A stretch of DNA of 64,000 nucleotides from Nitzschia sp. DOCU1. Lineage: Eukaryota; Bacillariophyta; Bacillariophyceae; Bacillariales; Bacillariaceae. This document shows positions 53,206 to 64,000 of the stretch, piece after piece; positions within the stretch are counted from its first letter, which is position 1; the number at the start of each line of letters is the position of its first letter. The notes under the pieces are model-generated. The model did not search any database. It saw only the letters and a list, made by a program, of their open reading frames with translations, and had not been told where the DNA came from. Location: positions 1,054,001 through 1,118,000 of the forward strand of contig OX595993.1 in the NCBI GenBank assembly GCA_951394045.1, read 5' to 3'. The translations under genes and the position numbers were made by a program.

Positions 53206-53425
53206 TCTGTATTAATAGTTCTCATCGCTGACGCAGACCCACTTCCTCTTCTCTTTTCATTTGCATCGGAAGGTGAGGAGTGAGGGTGGCAGTTGGGTCG
53301 TCGTCGTTGGCGGCGGGTTTCTCCTACTAGAGAGATGGCATCGGAAGGGACGGAAGCGCACGAACCATCATGTGGTCTGTTCGCAAACGATACGGGGTCA
53401 ATGATCGCGGACACATAACTAAGCG

Positions 53426-53433
53426 TGACGTCA
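53426..53433. promoter_or_regulatory. CRE-type palindrome TGACGTCA upstream of the RibD-like gene
   Basis: A perfect bZIP/CRE palindrome about 290 bp upstream of the ATG at 53719, conserved in unit A. Function inferred. Confidence 0.38.
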
Positions 53434-53718
53434 TCTAGGATTCCGTGAAGGAATCACGGTTTAGCGTTGAACGTGTGTCATGCGTCCGCTTCAACCCAGC
53501 AGCTGCCACCTCCCGCCATATCTTTTTTTCGTGACGAGACGACGTCAGGTGGACGAGGAACGATCGCCAATCATCAGCGCCTGTTTCTCATTATCGCATC
53601 CATCCCATCATCAACAACGTTGGTTTTGATTCCTTTGCCGAACTCTACAAGAAACAAAGATCCAAAGCAACTGGGTTGTGATCTGGCTTATTGTTTGATT
53701 CTTAATTGATTTTTCGCC

Positions 53719-55983
53719 ATGAGATTCGTTCATGCCGTTGGCGTACTGGCGACAACTTCGGTAGTCACTGGTTTTGTGCCACAATTTTCATCGTCGAATA
53801 ATCGAAGATTGTCATCGTCGTCGTCCTTTGTTGCAACACCCCAACAAGGGACACGATTCTGGGAAAAATCGGACGACGAAGATGAAGAAGCTCTCGTGAT
53901 TGACGAAGCAAACAAGGGCGAAATGGAAATGTCGAATGAAGACGAAGAGGAGGAAGAGGAAGCGACTGAAGAAGCCGATGATACTCTCGTGCTTGACGAA
54001 GCAAATGGCCAGATGGAAATATCGGCCGAAGACAAAGATGAGGAGGAGGAAGCCCCCGAAGAAAACGAGGATGAAGGAAAGGACGCACAAACGATTTGGG
54101 ACGAAACGAATATGAGAAAGGCAATTAAGTTGGTAATGGACAGGTGAGAAATGGAAAATATATTTATTGTGTCAACAGATCAGAAGCTGGGCTCACTATA
54201 ATGCTTTGTGATTGAAAATTCTATCAGTGGTGGCGACCAAGGACCGGCTCACCCCATGCCACCTGCGGCTGCATTGCTAGTGTCACAGGATGGAACCATT
54301 CTCGGTCAGGGTTGCTCCGATTATTCACACAATGCGGTTCAAAAGGCCATGGTGGATGCTGGCTTGCACATTACGCCACTCCAGGAGTGGTGTGTGACGT
54401 GGCCAACATCGGACAAGTTGCGGGACGAAATTTCCAAAGCCACCTTGTATTTGACCTTGGAGCCTACAAATCAGCGTCGGGGACAAGTGCTTCCACCTAT
54501 TACACAGCTAATCGAATTGAGTGGAGTCCAGAGAGTTGTGATTGGCTCTCAGGATCCAATTCCGGAACAAGCCACCAAAGGTGCATCGTATTTGCATGAG
54601 GCAGGGATAGAAGTGACCATGGAATCGATTTTGGCCGAGGAATGTCGGGAAATAATCAAGCCCTATGCGGAACGTGCCACTGGGAGACTGGCGTCCATGG
54701 CGAGAAAACAATACCAGCTCTTTGGACGTCCTCTAGGATTTTTGCATTGCAGTGTGGTGGACAGCGACAACTTGGAAGCTTTTGCCAACCACGGAAATGC
54801 TTTTGGTAGCGAATTTGATGGAAAGCGTTTATCGTTTCGGGACTTTGGTGCCTATGAGATTGCGCCTCCTCCGGAAGTCATTTGGGCTGATTCGGGAGAC
54901 GGCTTCGATATGGAGTTGGACGAATCGCAAAACCTGGATGACATTCTTTCTTTGGAATTCGATGATGAAGACATGCAAGAAAGCTTGGGTCGAAGTCCCA
55001 TGATGCCTTGGTATGAGCAGGTGGATGCGGTAGTGGCGACCTTTCCGCATCCTGGCAATGGACCCGTGGAAGATAATAGTGTGACGGCGCGTTTGACGGG
55101 ATTGAAATGGTTGGGTACGTACGGAAGAACTCTGCCACCTGGCGTCGAACGCATTCTGGTAATGGATGCCACCGATATCCAGGATCTTCCATTGTCCAAT
55201 AAGGACCCCAATCTACCCAAGGGAGTGGATGTGGAGGCGTTTTGGAGGGGTGAGGGTCGCAAACCTACTCGGGTTTTGTTGCGTCGAGGTCGTAGTGCAC
55301 AAGCCCAGGCAGCTGCCAAGGTTGCCGCGGAAGCGGCTGAAGCTGCGGCAAGGGCTGCTGCAGCAGCCTTGGAAGCGATTGAAACAGGTGATGCCGAAAG
55401 TGCAGCCAAGGCGGCTCTCGAGGGACAACAAGCCGCAACTGCAGCTTCGGATCTGGCGCAGAAGGAACTGATGAAAACATTGGAGTTCAAGCAAAAACTA
55501 GCGAGCATGGGAACCATTGTCGAAACGCTGAATGGTGGTGAGCCAATCGATGTTATGAAGCATCTAGGAAGTCGCAATGGGTATTCATCTGTGGTGTGGA
55601 GGGCCGGTTGTTGGGGAAATCGGGGTGTCAAGAGTATTCTGGCAGGCGCATTCCAATGGGTCTCGGCCCATCTCGCCGTCGACGCCAATGGTGGAAAGTT
55701 CTGGCAGCTCATGCTTGCAGAACGTGCTGTGCAAGGAGCCTGCGGACCGGAAAGCAAAGTCAAAGTATTTGCAGATCAAGAAGACATCAGCTTGGAATAC
55801 TGCGACGAGCCCGAGGCTGATGGGGATTGTACCCTCACAGTCGACGGAAAACCTGTGCGCCATGTGCGGCTAGACTGCCGTGTCGCTCTAGTGGATCCAG
55901 AACGACCCCGCGACTTTGTCCTGCACCAAACCAAGCCGCTAGATCGCAAAGTGATTGAAGAAGAGGCGCCTTGGTTTCTATGA
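53719..55983 (+). CDS. Plastid RibD-like protein with degenerate deaminase site, 726 residues
   Basis: Exon 1 is 53719-54143 and exon 2 is 54228-55983 (84-bp intron, phase 2). The N-terminus has a signal peptide and an ASAFAP-like TGFVPQF site, then an acidic linker. The RibD/cytidine-deaminase fold follows: PPAAALLVSQDGTILGQG, ATLYLTLEPTNQRRGQVLPP, IELSGVQRVVIGSQDPIP and ATKGASYLHEAGIEV. The zinc-site pattern HAE...PC...PPC is replaced by HNA...PT...PPI, so deaminase activity is unlikely. Plant PyrR proteins also have a zinc-less deaminase domain with an active reductase domain. Here the C-terminal half has no clear reductase motif: it has an acidic part, an Ala-rich helix (KVAAEAAEAAARAAAAALEA) and an unknown C-terminal domain (WFL end). 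A regulatory or riboflavin-linked role is inferred. Confidence 0.78.
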
Positions 55984-56113
55984 GCAGAAGCTAGCTCCTC
56001 TACTAGTAGAGGATAATAATCACGTCCAATATATACATCATTTAACATCAAGCTACATCCCAATTAAGCGTTCAAATGGTGCTGCATACATATAAATAAA
56101 GCCCAGCTCGCCC

Positions 56114-56829
56114 TTACTTTCCTTGTGCCGTCAACCACTCCACAACTTGCTCAATGTTCGTACACTTCAATGCCGATATCGGAAGAACCATCCAAGGAGT
56201 CTCCATCACATAGTTGAGTTGCAGTCTGTCGATAAGTTCCGCCTCGCCGACATGGGGTTGAAGATCAATTTTATTCGCTAGAACCAGCATGGGGGTTGAC
56301 CCGATGCTTCCATCGTCCAATAATTTGTGCAATTCCTTCTTGGCCGTGCCCAATTTCTGTGGAGCCGCCGCATCGACCACAAACAAGACCACATCGCATC
56401 CCTTTGTGTATCGACTCCATTCACTTCGATATTGCTCTTGTCCTCCTGTTATTATTTTGCGTTGAGACAAACAAGCTTGGTGTCAGATTCTTTGTCCGCC
56501 CACGTTATGACTTGCTGCTCCAGCGAACTGACGTACCGATATCCCAACATTTCATATTCACTTGACCCTTTTTGAATACTTTGACATTCAATCCAATAGT
56601 CGGGACAGTCTCGACGGGTTCCCCATGAGCCAAGACAGACAATAGCGTGGTCTTTCCACTGCGATTACGAGCAATTTGTGAGACAGGGCCTGCCATGAAT
56701 GACTCGTAGGAACAACAACGATCGTCATTCGTTCAATATTGTTACACACCTATTTTCAAGTCCAATCACCACAATATCGAGCTTCTTCGTCCAGAAGATC
56801 TCTAGTAACTTTGTTAGCACAGCTCCCAT
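56114..56829 (-). CDS. ARF/ARL-family small GTPase, 177 residues
   Basis: Exons (minus) 56829-56750, 56658-56537 and 56445-56114, with two 91-bp introns. The spliced protein starts MGAVLTKLLEIFWTKKLDIV, with Gly2 available for myristoylation. It has G1 GLENSGKTTL, switch 1 TVPTIGLNVK, G3 WDIGGQEQYR, G4 LANKIDLQ and a G5-like ISAL, all typical of ARF/ARL GTPases in membrane traffic or ciliary transport. The first intron lies inside the P-loop Ser codon and the second in the G3 Gly codon. Which ARL it is (ARL8-like or other) cannot be decided by eye. Confidence 0.88.
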
Positions 56830-57772
56830 GATGACGATTAGTGAATTTGATAACAAGTAATGGTTATACAAGGTAGTAACAACGCGAAACAACCGAGTTG
56901 TTCAAAACCGTGCTTGCTTTCGCCAAGAAGATGGCATTGCATGCTGGGTCGGCGCTGTCGATCGGAAAGCGAGACGACCGACACTCCAAGAGTGCCGAGC
57001 GCGCATGTCGCCGAACTGTTTAATTCCAATGCTGACCTACATCCACGAATATGGTATTTTTGTTTCATCGGAATTCCTTGCGACCTGTTCGGGTCATGTT
57101 ATCATCGTACCTATCCCAATACTTTGGCTCCATAGTCTAGGCGTTCCTCCAACGCCTCTACTACTACTGAGCGGTGCTCGAACTTGCTAGAGACGCCACC
57201 TCCGAACCCAATCGAACGGTATATAGTCGCTTTTACAATCAACAATCTTACGGCCGGGTGAGGCAATATATGAAGGAGGTATAGGAGGGAGGACATGCTG
57301 CGTCGAAAGGTTGCTCGAGGAGGACGCAGTAGTACCACAACACCAGCATCAGCCACTGAACCCCCCGCATTGGATAGACGGACTGGATTCCTTGGTAAAG
57401 GTGTAATTAGAAGCAGTGCCTCTTCTAGATTGGAAGAGAGCGGTCTAAAAGAAAGGAACAGACTGCTGCTTTCGGGCGAAAATACTGCTGGAGACAAAGG
57501 CGCTATCATATGCTGACAGCGCCAAGGTTAGGAACGACACTCACTACCTACTACTTTGCAACCACTTAAACAGGACGACGGGTAAAGGATAATCAATCAT
57601 AGCGCTATGAGTTATTGATCGGTACCCTGGAAGAGTGGAATAGAGAGACTTGCAGGGCATTGAGTGCATCAGCAAAACGCCTCTCTACTAGTAGATGTTT
57701 ATACAATCTTGTTCAAGAAGAGGCACGAGCCGTCGACGATTCTGCACGAGGTTAGCAGACCCCCTGCACTTC
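56830..57772. other. Intergenic region, 0.9 kb
   Basis: No supported gene; a plus-strand frame at 57295-57516 and a minus frame at 57111-57509 overlap and lack domain-like content. The left part should hold the ARL promoter, the right part the 3' region of the light-harvesting gene. Confidence 0.4.
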
Positions 57773-58554
57773 TTAAGGGTGCCACACAGGAAGAGCTCCC
57801 GGGATGGCTTCGTCGGCAACCCATCCAGCAATGGTCAGCCTGTAAACACATGGAAGAAAAATGTCAGCAAAGAACATTGGAACAATAGAGCCACAGTCTT
57901 GGGGCTCTTCCGACAACCCGTCTTCACAACTTACATGGCAACACGTCCGTTCTTGATTTCCTTCATGCGAAGGCTCTCAAAGTCCTTGCTTGCAATTCCA
58001 CCTTCCTTCTTGGTGAATCCAAGAGGATCATACCCATAGTCTCCCGGGACTGCACGTCCCTCGGCCCACTGCCGGTTGTAGGCGATGCACTCGAACCATC
58101 CAGCAAAGATAAAGATTTGGAACCATCCAGCGTTAGGAACCATCTTGATGGCTTCCAAAGGAGCCGCATGCGCAATATCGGAGAAGGTAACTCCAGTAGA
58201 AGAAGAGAGCAACCACGCATCGGAGGATTCGGGGTTGAAGGCGTTCGATCCAGAGGGACCCAAGTACAGAGGGAAGTGAACACCGAACTTTTGGGTCATG
58301 AATCCAATGGTGGCAAGCATGGCAATTCGACCGTGCTTGATTTCAGAGTTTTGGAACCACTTGACGGCATCTGGACCAGCATCCTTCAAGATCTCTCGGC
58401 CCAAAGGAGGGCACTTGTTACCGGTCTCGACGGACACACCAAAGGCATCATCGATCGCGGCCTTGACAGCCGTCGACGAGGACTTTTGGTACGACGCGGG
58501 GGCGAAAGCCGAAGCAGACGCAAGCAAGCAAAGCGCGATAGTCGACTTCATCAT
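57773..58554 (-). CDS. Fucoxanthin-chlorophyll a/c-binding light-harvesting protein, 228 residues
   Basis: Exon 1 is 58554-57935 and exon 2 is 57839-57773 (95-bp intron splitting the final Met codon of exon 1). The N-terminus MMKSTIALCLLASASAFAP is a textbook diatom plastid presequence with ASAFAP. The LHC three-helix fold is visible: helix A WFQNSEIKHGRIAMLATIGF with Glu, His and Arg chlorophyll and salt-bridge residues, middle helix WFQIFIFAGWFECIAYNRQW, and helix C MKEIKNGRVAMLTIAGWVAD after splicing, ending PGALPVWHP. It binds chlorophyll a/c and fucoxanthin in the thylakoid antenna. The second start Met is as likely as the first. The exact Lhcf/Lhcr/Lhcx class is not assigned. Confidence 0.93.
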
Positions 58555-59125
58555 TGTCAAGTATTGTATGTCGATCAAGAGATGAGCACTACTGTCCTTG
58601 GAGGGGTTGGTAGAAGCCTTGTTGAGATGCAGAGCAACGTGAGCTTGATTCTACTTGGATGGATTTTTTGCAAGATACCGCCTCCGACACTTCAATTTGG
58701 GTCGCTCGAACCGTCCGACCGACGTCGAATGGTATCCCCGTACACATGACGGACCATGAAAATATGGAATGAGGAATCTGGAGTCATGACAGACAGTGTT
58801 GAACTTTCTCATCTCTCTCCCAGCGCGCGCCACCCCCACTTTGTAAACGATGTGTACCAATAACCATGGAAGCAAACCGAAGATCATCGCGAAGGGTTGG
58901 AGGAAGGAAGAGGTGATTAGCAACGCATAAGGAGTAATCAGTCGCTCCCTGCTTAGTTTGGTTGTTGCTACAGACAGTGCTGTAGGCTTTTCTGTGATTG
59001 TCAAAGTGCAAAAGTACCCGGGGTAGTCTACATCGACTTCGAGTCGAATCTATTTGTGGATCCGAAACAAGCCGATCATTTCAAGTCTTACGTATTTTGA
59101 CACATATCTCATACTCCAAGCCACC
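58555..59125. promoter_or_regulatory. Divergent promoter region between the light-harvesting and TFIIS genes
   Basis: About 570 bp lie between the two divergent start codons, holding both promoters. No gene is seen and no element is recognised with confidence. Confidence 0.4.
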
Positions 59126-60076
59126 ATGTCGGCACAATCTACCGTCGAAGGGATCAAGACTTCCTTGTCCAAACTCCTGCCAGCCGAATCTCTCTCCCCA
59201 GAAGATACGGAACAATGCAAGGATATGCTCGAACAACTCGATAAATGCGAGGTGACGTTGGATATCTTGACAAAGACGCTCATTGGAACGGTCGTATCCA
59301 AATTCAAAGCCAACGAGCAAGTCGGTCCGACTGCCAAGGCACTCGTCAAAAAGTGGAAGAAAGTGGCCAAGGAAGAAACTCCTGCAGCAGCAGCGTCATC
59401 GCCTTCACCGACTACTGCCAAGAAAGTCATTAAAAATATTCCAAAGCCATCAGGGAAATCGGAGCGACGAGAATCCATTTCGAGTGCTGTGCAAGAGGCA
59501 GAGCAAGAATGGGCTGGATTGCAGCCCCATCGAAATACTACTGTCAAAAAGTTGCATTCCATTTTGTTAGCCGCCAAACCGGCCATGGTGAAACAGGGAA
59601 TTAACGGGGGTGCTGTTGAACACTTGGCGGTGGAACGTGCGACCGATATCGAGAACCATATCCATGAAAAGTTTGCCAGGGACAAGACGGAATATCTGGC
59701 TAAAGCGCGTTCTTTGTGTTTCAATATCAAGAAGAATGCAGACTTGACTTCACAAATTCTCTTGGGCCAGATAGCTGGGGAAGAACTCGTTACAATGAGC
59801 AGTGATCAACTGGTGAGCGAAGAAAAGCGCAAGGAACGAGAAGCGATTGCCAAGAATTTGATGGAAACGACCAGGTTGGACTGGGAACAAGCGAATGAAG
59901 ATAAGATCAATGAAGCCTGTGGCATCAAGGGGGAACTGCTTAAAGCGAGTCTTTTTACATGTGGTCGTTGCAAGTCCGTCAAGACTACCAGTACGCAAAA
60001 GCAAACGAGGTCGGCCGATGAACCCATGACAATCTTTGTGCTTTGTTTGAACTGCGGAAAGCGATGGAAGTGCTAA
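59126..60076 (+). CDS. Transcription elongation factor TFIIS, 316 residues
   Basis: A single exon. The start is the ATG at 59126 (MSAQSTVEGIKTSLSKLL). The N-terminal LW/TFIIS-N domain (about 5-80) contains LDILTKTLIGTVVSKFKANE and GPTAKALVKKWKKVAKEE. A Ser/Pro linker follows, then the central domain (about 135-250). The C-terminal zinc ribbon has ligands Cys279, Cys282, Cys307 and Cys310 and the catalytic RSADEP loop (295-300), which enters RNA polymerase II to trigger cleavage of backtracked RNA. All hallmark residues are present, so it should be active in the nucleus. Confidence 0.95.
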   Translation: MSAQSTVEGIKTSLSKLLPAESLSPEDTEQCKDMLEQLDKCEVTLDILTKTLIGTVVSKFKANEQVGPTAKALVKKWKKVAKEETPAAAASSPSPTTAKKVIKNIPKPSGKSERRESISSAVQEAEQEWAGLQPHRNTTVKKLHSILLAAKPAMVKQGINGGAVEHLAVERATDIENHIHEKFARDKTEYLAKARSLCFNIKKNADLTSQILLGQIAGEELVTMSSDQLVSEEKRKEREAIAKNLMETTRLDWEQANEDKINEACGIKGELLKASLFTCGRCKSVKTTSTQKQTRSADEPMTIFVLCLNCGKRWKC

Positions 60077-61379
60077 TTATTGTAAGGGTGCAAGACGGGT
60101 CCATGCTTGGGTAATCTTGGAGGGAGCAACATCACATCAGTATTACGTGGCGCTAGCATCGAATAGGATACCCAGGCACCCTACGAATCATCAATCGGCA
60201 ACGGGATTTGTAGTATAGGGCAAGCTTTTGAGGTGTAACAGTATCAACGCTCGTATACCATACAGTACTTTGTTTCCAGGAAGATTTTCGTCACTGTATT
60301 AGCACTCACGAGCTAATTCTAGTTCAATCATACGACGGCCGACGGCAAGCTCTGCGCCACAGATCAAAGGATAAGGCTATGGTATCCATCGATAGAAGGT
60401 CTGATCCCCCACCGAAGTCAGATGGATGCTGTATCAGCAGCGACATCCTCTAGCTAGCTAGAGATAGTGACTCCAATGTGCGATTAAGAAACTAGACGCA
60501 ATCCAGGAGCTATGATAGATCATTTCAAGGCAAGGAGCACATGAGAAAGTCACGCGGCGGGTGGCAATAGTTACTGCCTTAACAATAACTCTAGAACTGT
60601 AGTACTCTACTAGCAGCTCTACCCAATTTGATAACGACAACAACACGGCAGCGCTGACTCATTTCATCTTCCTTCCCTCTATCATAGCATATACCAAATG
60701 CCGGAAAGAAGTCGGAGTCGTCCGATGAAATGGCCGCGATGGTGTATTTTTTTTGCCAGCTGGTCCTTTTGCGACGTCAATAGCTATTTTCGTCGCTCCG
60801 CTGCGTCATGTGACGATGTTGCTTCCGTGTCGGTCCAATCTCACGAAGCAAACACCGACCCGACACAAGACCGACAGGATTTGAAGACACACGTTCAAAT
60901 TTGTTTACGATATGGCGAATGTTTGGCTAATTCTTGGCATGCGACCTCATTCGTGTGCTACATTGAAAAACTTCAAATTTGTAGAGTTTGAATGCTCGGC
61001 CGGCGTTCCGTTGTATGGTATTCCCCGTGTGTGGAAAAGACTGCCGGCCGCCTCTCTTCCCCTTTTTCCTGCATTCACAGCGGTAGTGAACTTTTGGCTA
61101 TCGGAAAGAGAGAAGGAGAGTGTGGTGTGCGGTGGCTACTTCGTTTCCTCCAATAGAGAGAAACACTTTGCTTGTTGTGTATGGGTCAACAGTCTCTGAA
61201 GGACAACCACCACTTGACATCCTTCTAATCTGTATCGGAAGTAGCAACGACGGTCACTTTTGTCTCCATTGCAAGTGTTGTGTGGAAAGAATTCTTTTCG
61301 CGCATAGTTTTTGTTGGTTGGCAAAACGGCAGCAGCAACAACAACTCAATTCCGACTGAATCACTGCCTGCCTCAGACA
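60077..61379. other. Intergenic region, 1.3 kb, upstream of the kinesin gene
   Basis: No supported gene. Short ATG frames (for example 60698-60991) lack protein-like composition. CTAGCTAGCTAGAG-type sequence lies at about 60451-60465. The last few hundred bases should be the kinesin promoter. Confidence 0.4.
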
Positions 61380-64000
61380 ATGTCGCCGGCTCCCATTTCC
61401 TCTCCCGTTTCTTCCGACGGATTTCCTTCTTCGACGACATCTCGTGGAGGATACGACGAAAACAACTTTCACTTTCAACCGAAAGCTTGGCCGACGACAA
61501 CTTCGACAACGACGTTGTCCATTCAAACCAATCCGCAAACAGCGCAACATCCGTGGAAACCCTCCAACGAATCTTCCATGCCGATGACGACTTCGCCTTC
61601 TTTGCCTCCCCGGTCCATGTCGGGTGTCAAACAACAACAGCCACATTATCAAACGTCCCCTGGAAGAGTGTCAGCAGGTTCCACGAAACCTTCGGTGCGA
61701 GAACTAGTGAGTGCCGTCAATGCGGCCGCCAACAGTAATAATAATGTCATGAGCCACCACCACCACCACAAGGATCCTCGACAAGCTCTGGCACCACGCA
61801 ATAGCGGAACGTCACCACAATTGCAACATTCAGCATCGGCTGCAGCTCTGGAGAGTCTCGAGGCTGTCCGACGAGAGAGCGATGCCTGGCAGCAGCCTCC
61901 ACAACAACAACGTGCGGCATCCATTAGCAGCGGGCGACAAGCACAAAGTAACAACTCGACACCCTTGCGAAGTCGAGATGCGCCTTATGCAGGTAGTGAT
62001 TCTCCGAGTCTAGCATCGGCGGGAGGTGGTGGTGCCATGGATGCGTGGATGACTGAGAATACGGGAGAACCAGACGATTTAGAGCAAGCTCTTTTTGAAC
62101 AGCGTTTGACGGAAGATATTTATGGAGTCGCAGTTCGGAAGATCAACCACAATGGCAAGAGCAACTTGAGATATGTCAAGTGCTCGTATGTGGACGCAAC
62201 AGACCTAGAAGTCGATGCTCATGGATTCAGTTCCAGTCGTAGTATTTCCAGTCAGTCGCGAGCGTCTCGAGCCCGCTTACTGCGGTTCCGTGATCGGGGA
62301 GTGATGGAACCTTCGGAAACACTCATGAAAGGCAAAAAGGTCAAAGTACTCACGTGGGGCAAGAAGAAGGAGGTGCATTTGCCATTAGAGCGCTTTGTCT
62401 GTGTCCGAAAGGGCAAAACGACGGAACGAACTCGTCGGAACATTTGTCCGGCCTCGAGAATTGTCTCGTTGATTACGGATGATCCGAATTGTCCATCGTT
62501 GGATATTGAGGCACCGACACGGTTGGATCGGGACAAGTTTGCCAAGGCATTTGCTCGGTTCTTGGCGGTTCCGCTGGAGGGAGGTGATGATGTTCGAAGT
62601 ATTCGATCGGATATGACGCCACAGTCATTGAAAGGTGCGTGATTCATTCTATTCGTATAGCAGTATGTAACTCTGCGCACAAGTCAAGTTCTCACCTTTT
62701 TACTTTACAGATCCACCTGGATCCACTTCATCGCATCATCAGCGTCACCAAGCCGTCTTTACGGCTCGGCAGTTGCCACCCGATCCCATGTCGGGTGCTA
62801 ACTCTCACGTCACAAACAACTCCAATAGTCGGAAACACATTCCTCTACCCATGGTCACTGCTGACAACAACAACAACAAGAACTCATCGTCTCATTCGCG
62901 CAAGGGACTTCCCTTTCCACAACCAAACAAGTTCTTTACCTCAGGCCGCATGGTGCCACAAGAACCCTTGGAAGCTTTGAACAATGCCTTGGACGCTCCG
63001 GACCCTCAAATCACTTCCTTGCCATCCACATATGACTCCAAGGACGTGACGACACCCATTGCAGTTACCTCCTCTCGAGAGCCATCGGCGGCAGAACATC
63101 GATCCCAGCCGGCAGCCACCGGTCTTAATGTACCCCACCAAAACGATGAAGAAGGTTCCGTTGTATCTTCTATTACGGGAGTTGGTTTCGATCAAGAATT
63201 AGTGGAAGAGTTGCACATGGCACTCACAGAACTACGAGCCGAGTTGGAGGAAAGTCGCGCGGAAGCAGCACGAGCTGTCAAGGTGGCAGAACAAGCCATT
63301 CAAAGTGCCGAAAATAGCAACTCCAAGGATTGGAATAGTACAGTAACGCACAAGGCAGCCGAAGCCGCTGCTCTAGCCCAAAAGCGATCCGCAGAAGCCT
63401 TGGCCAAGGCCCGCATGGCGGAAGAACGTTTGGATCAAGAAAGGAAAAAGGCTGCTATTTGGCGCAAACAGGCTGAAACCGCGGCAGAAGAAGCGGGTCA
63501 CTGGCAAACGCGAGCAGCAGTTGCCGAAGTGCAACGAGCGGCCATGGCAGAACATTTAGAGAGCGAACGGCAGCGCGCTTCCAAGGGTGTCGTTGCTAGT
63601 AGTACCATTTCGAATTCCAACACTGGTGAATCCGAGTTGGAGCGCTTGCGCTCAAGGCTGGCCGCCGAAAGTGCGACTCGACGAAGACTTTTGAACGAAG
63701 TTCAGGATTTGCGTGGTGCTATCCGAGTCTACTGCCGGCCAAAAGCCTCCAAAGGAACCTCTGCGGTGTCCACCCCATCTCAGGAAGTGCTCATGCTCCA
63801 CCGGGAACGTGCGTCGTTGAAGACGACGGAAAACGATTCCACTACTACCACTCCCTTGAGCTTTGAATTTGACGGCATTCTTGGCACAGACGCTTCACAG
63901 CGTGAAGTCTACGAAGAAATGGAAGCGGTATGTTTGAGTGCGTTGGATGGATACAATGTATGTCTCATGACGTATGGACAACAGGGTGCGGGCAAGACGT
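61380..64000 (+). CDS. Kinesin-14 type C-terminal motor protein, cut by window end
   Basis: Exon 1 is 61380-62634 and exon 2 is 62711 to beyond 64000 (76-bp intron, phase 1). The start is the ATG at 61380 (MSPAPISSPVSSDGF). The N-terminal 240 residues are disordered and Gln/Ser-rich. A globular segment follows (about 245-405) with YGVAVRKINHNGKSNLRYVK and SLDIEAPTRLDRDKFAKAFA, resembling a PH-type domain. A Glu/Ala/Arg-rich coiled coil spans about 580-740. The neck LLNEVQDLRGAIRVYCRPK and strand LSFEFDGILGTDASQREVYE place the motor at the C-terminal side, as in minus-end-directed kinesin-14. The P-loop GQQGAGKT (841-848) ends the window; GQTGxGKT is usual. The rest of the motor lies outside. 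Confidence 0.88.

Larger units (their letters stand above)
51163..53785 (+). repeat. Segmental direct duplication, unit B
   Basis: It matches unit A: hydrolase upstream region (from GATTCAGAATTT), the hydrolase gene with the same intron, its 3' region, and the 5' end of the RibD-like gene. It lacks the helicase block and has a small internal tandem duplication at 52870-53205. Confidence 0.82.

Noticed and set aside
57111..57516. Overlapping frames on both strands
   Set aside because: Composition is not protein-like and no splice signals improve them.
61254..61652. Arg-rich minus-strand frame
   Set aside because: It is a shadow of the kinesin N-terminus on the opposite strand.
1..64000. CRISPR arrays, rRNA operons or bacterial insertion sequences
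   Set aside because: None seen; spliceosomal introns and the gene set are eukaryotic.

Overview
This window looks like nuclear DNA of a diatom (stramenopile). Genes are densely packed on both strands with short GT-AG introns (about 67-143 bp). Several proteins start with a signal peptide followed by an ASAFAP-like plastid-import motif. There is a fucoxanthin-chlorophyll-type light-harvesting protein, a helicase-associated (HA) domain protein and a kinesin-14. The species cannot be fixed from the sequence alone. All gene models come from reading the sequence; no database was searched. Multi-exon genes are given as one span with exon limits in the evidence. Starts are placed at real ATG codons.

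Layout. 0-8 kb: a plastid TPR-like gene cut by the left edge, divergent from a twin-CX9C (TRIAP1/Mdm35-like) gene, then two minus-strand coiled-coil genes with similar N-termini. 9.4-14.3 kb: a four-exon NB-ARC plus TPR (STAND/NLR-like) gene. 15.4 kb: tRNA-Phe(GAA). 15.8-22.3 kb: a BAR-like protein with NPF motifs, an Arp4/BAF53-type actin-related protein, a plastid coiled-coil membrane protein, and a small plastid DnaJ-type zinc-motif protein that only appears after splicing. 23-29 kb: an HA-domain protein and a TraB-family plastid protein. 30-35.4 kb: three U-box genes, with a tandem repeat at one convergent gene end. 36-45 kb: glutaminyl cyclase, an acidic orphan protein, a methyltransferase whose N-terminal leader is separated by one in-frame TAA, a TVP38/VTT membrane protein and another orphan.

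45.1-53.8 kb is the most unusual part: a direct segmental duplication. Unit A holds an intact isochorismatase-fold hydrolase gene and the 5' stub of a RibD-like gene; between them lies a 3.8-kb block with a five-exon PIF1-family helicase. Unit B holds a nearly identical hydrolase copy with a nonsense codon, followed by the intact RibD-like gene, and lacks the helicase block. The RibD-like protein has lost the deaminase zinc-site residues.

54-64 kb: an ARL-family GTPase, the light-harvesting protein, transcription elongation factor TFIIS and a kinesin-14 cut by the right edge at its P-loop.

Most genes are unrelated housekeeping or organelle functions, as usual in a eukaryotic chromosome. The best candidates for new biology are the NB-ARC-TPR protein, the helicase block inside the duplication, the zinc-less RibD protein, the U-box cluster and the interrupted methyltransferase.
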